39,756 bases of DNA, taken from contig JAFSZJ010000065.1 of assembly GCA_017458965.1 (NCBI GenBank), positions 1-39,756 of the forward strand. The letters are read 5' to 3'. Source of the stretch: Kiritimatiellia bacterium (GTDB lineage: Bacteria; Verrucomicrobiota; Kiritimatiellia; RFP12; JAAYLN01). A model generated the notes under the pieces. It was not told where the DNA came from. It saw only the letters and a program-made list of their open reading frames with translations, and searched no databases. Numbering within the stretch: the stretch's first letter is position 1; every line of letters starts with the position of its first letter. Position numbers and translations under genes: made by a program. Positions 39,163-39,756 of the stretch are shown piece after piece.

Positions 39163-39756
39163 GCCATCATTGTACACGAACATTGACGAAGCGATGCGTC
39201 GCGGGTGTGGCCAATTTTAGCCAGCGAAACGGCGCTTCGCGCGAAACACGAAAGCCGTCTTCGGCAGGGAGCGGCTATGTAGCCGCGCGGCAAGGCCCGC
39301 TTTAGCGCCAGTGGGCAAGCCCCAGTGCAAGAACGCGCCATTGCCGCGTCATTTCGTGACCCTATCTCGACGGACATTAAACGGACTTCGCCCGACACGA
39401 AGTGACACGAAAATGAGGCGTCTAAGACTGAACTAGAGCGGTTCCAAATAATCTGTAGCCGCAACATTCATGTCACGCGACGTGCACGGTTGCGCGGCAG
39501 AGCCAGCGGAATATCTTGCGCGGAGGCGAAGGGGGCGAGGAGGGCGCGCGAAGTCCGAGTCGCGTTGCGGTTGGGGGCGGGCGCCGCAGGCGGCCGAACC
39601 GCCGCAAATCGGCCGGAATCCGCCGCCAGGTGCGTCCGCGAGGCGACACCGAGTGGACGCAGACGCGCCACGCACATGGCGCATCGGCCCTGTGGCACCA
39701 TTTGCGTTTTACCCGCGAAAATCCGCTTGGGCGAGGGTGAGGCAAGTTGCCGCCCC
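39163..39756. other. 594-bp region without a convincing gene
   Basis: The left half holds hairpins (GCGGCT/AGCCGC at 39271-39286; ACTTCG/CGAAGT at 39385-39403) and stretches like CGCGCGAAACACGAA, similar to degenerate elements at 3963-4019. The right half (about 39480-39756) is very GC-rich with G-runs. Short open frames on both strands lack any recognisable protein pattern. It may be a dispersed repeat, or the edge of a gene outside the window. Confidence 0.5.
39169..39174 (-). promoter_or_regulatory. -10 box adjacent to glycosyltransferase start (leaderless candidate)
   Basis: TACAAT on the minus strand ends 6 nt before the ATG at 39162. It follows the same layout as the RAYT and trkA starts. 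Confidence 0.35.

Noticed and set aside
39433-39745. Short minus-strand frames at the right edge
   Set aside because: Several overlapping frames of 77-90 codons, all Arg/Pro/Ala-rich without motifs; likely GC-driven.

Overview
The window is GC-rich, densely coded bacterial chromosome. It encodes outer-membrane lipoproteins, Exb/Tol-type energisers, a YdbH-like protein, a Ser/Thr kinase with FHA and sigma partners, a GH2 enzyme and a very large secreted protein. This mix, with several start codons lacking a Shine-Dalgarno site, suggests a PVC-group bacterium (Kiritimatiellota/Lentisphaerota-like, perhaps gut or sediment). That is inference from gene content; no rRNA, tRNA or CRISPR array was seen.

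Layout. 1-4131: an orphan-looking DNA methyltransferase (-), a D-lyxose isomerase (+), and a DUF4143-type AAA ATPase (-) lying between two perfect 51-bp direct repeats, with three 33-bp iteron-like repeats upstream. 4132-11174 (-): a YdbH-like membrane protein, then trkA-trkH (potassium uptake), a double-ACT regulator and recJ, with short gaps or overlaps. 11372-20250 (+): an EF-hand membrane protein, then a tight operon of SGNH hydrolase, YggT-like protein, ExbD-like lipoprotein, 845-residue TPR protein, ExbB/TolQ, ExbD/TolR and a TonB-like protein, which looks like a custom energised envelope machine. 20251-20656: non-coding, with a long imperfect hairpin. 20657-25765 (+): five exported proteins (lipoprotein, CsgG-like lipoprotein, and LPP20/FlgT/DUF6844-like proteins). 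25773-26826: a REP-associated tyrosine transposase (RAYT) framed by two inverted REP hairpins. 26806-29671: a Ser/Thr kinase (+) facing an FHA protein and a sigma factor (-). 29756-36145 (+): a GH2 glycosidase and a 1384-residue secreted protein. 36195-39162 (-): a one-TM protein and a GT4 glycosyltransferase. 39163-39756: no convincing gene.

The strongest unusual signal is the RAYT/REP module. The same REP family (stem, TGAAG loop, GACAGG tail) flanks the transposase. It also supplies the RAYT stop codon and the apparent TTG start of the kinase. It lies inside the upstream exported-protein gene, followed by 39-bp tandem repeats, and again in frame inside the kinase's juxtamembrane linker, again with 39-bp repeats. 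The RAYT also carries a C-terminal domain not found in minimal RAYTs. Other points are a 7-bp repeat that encodes a signal peptide, 8-bp tandem repeats in two intergenic regions, and -10 boxes set 5-6 nt before ATG, suggesting leaderless mRNAs.
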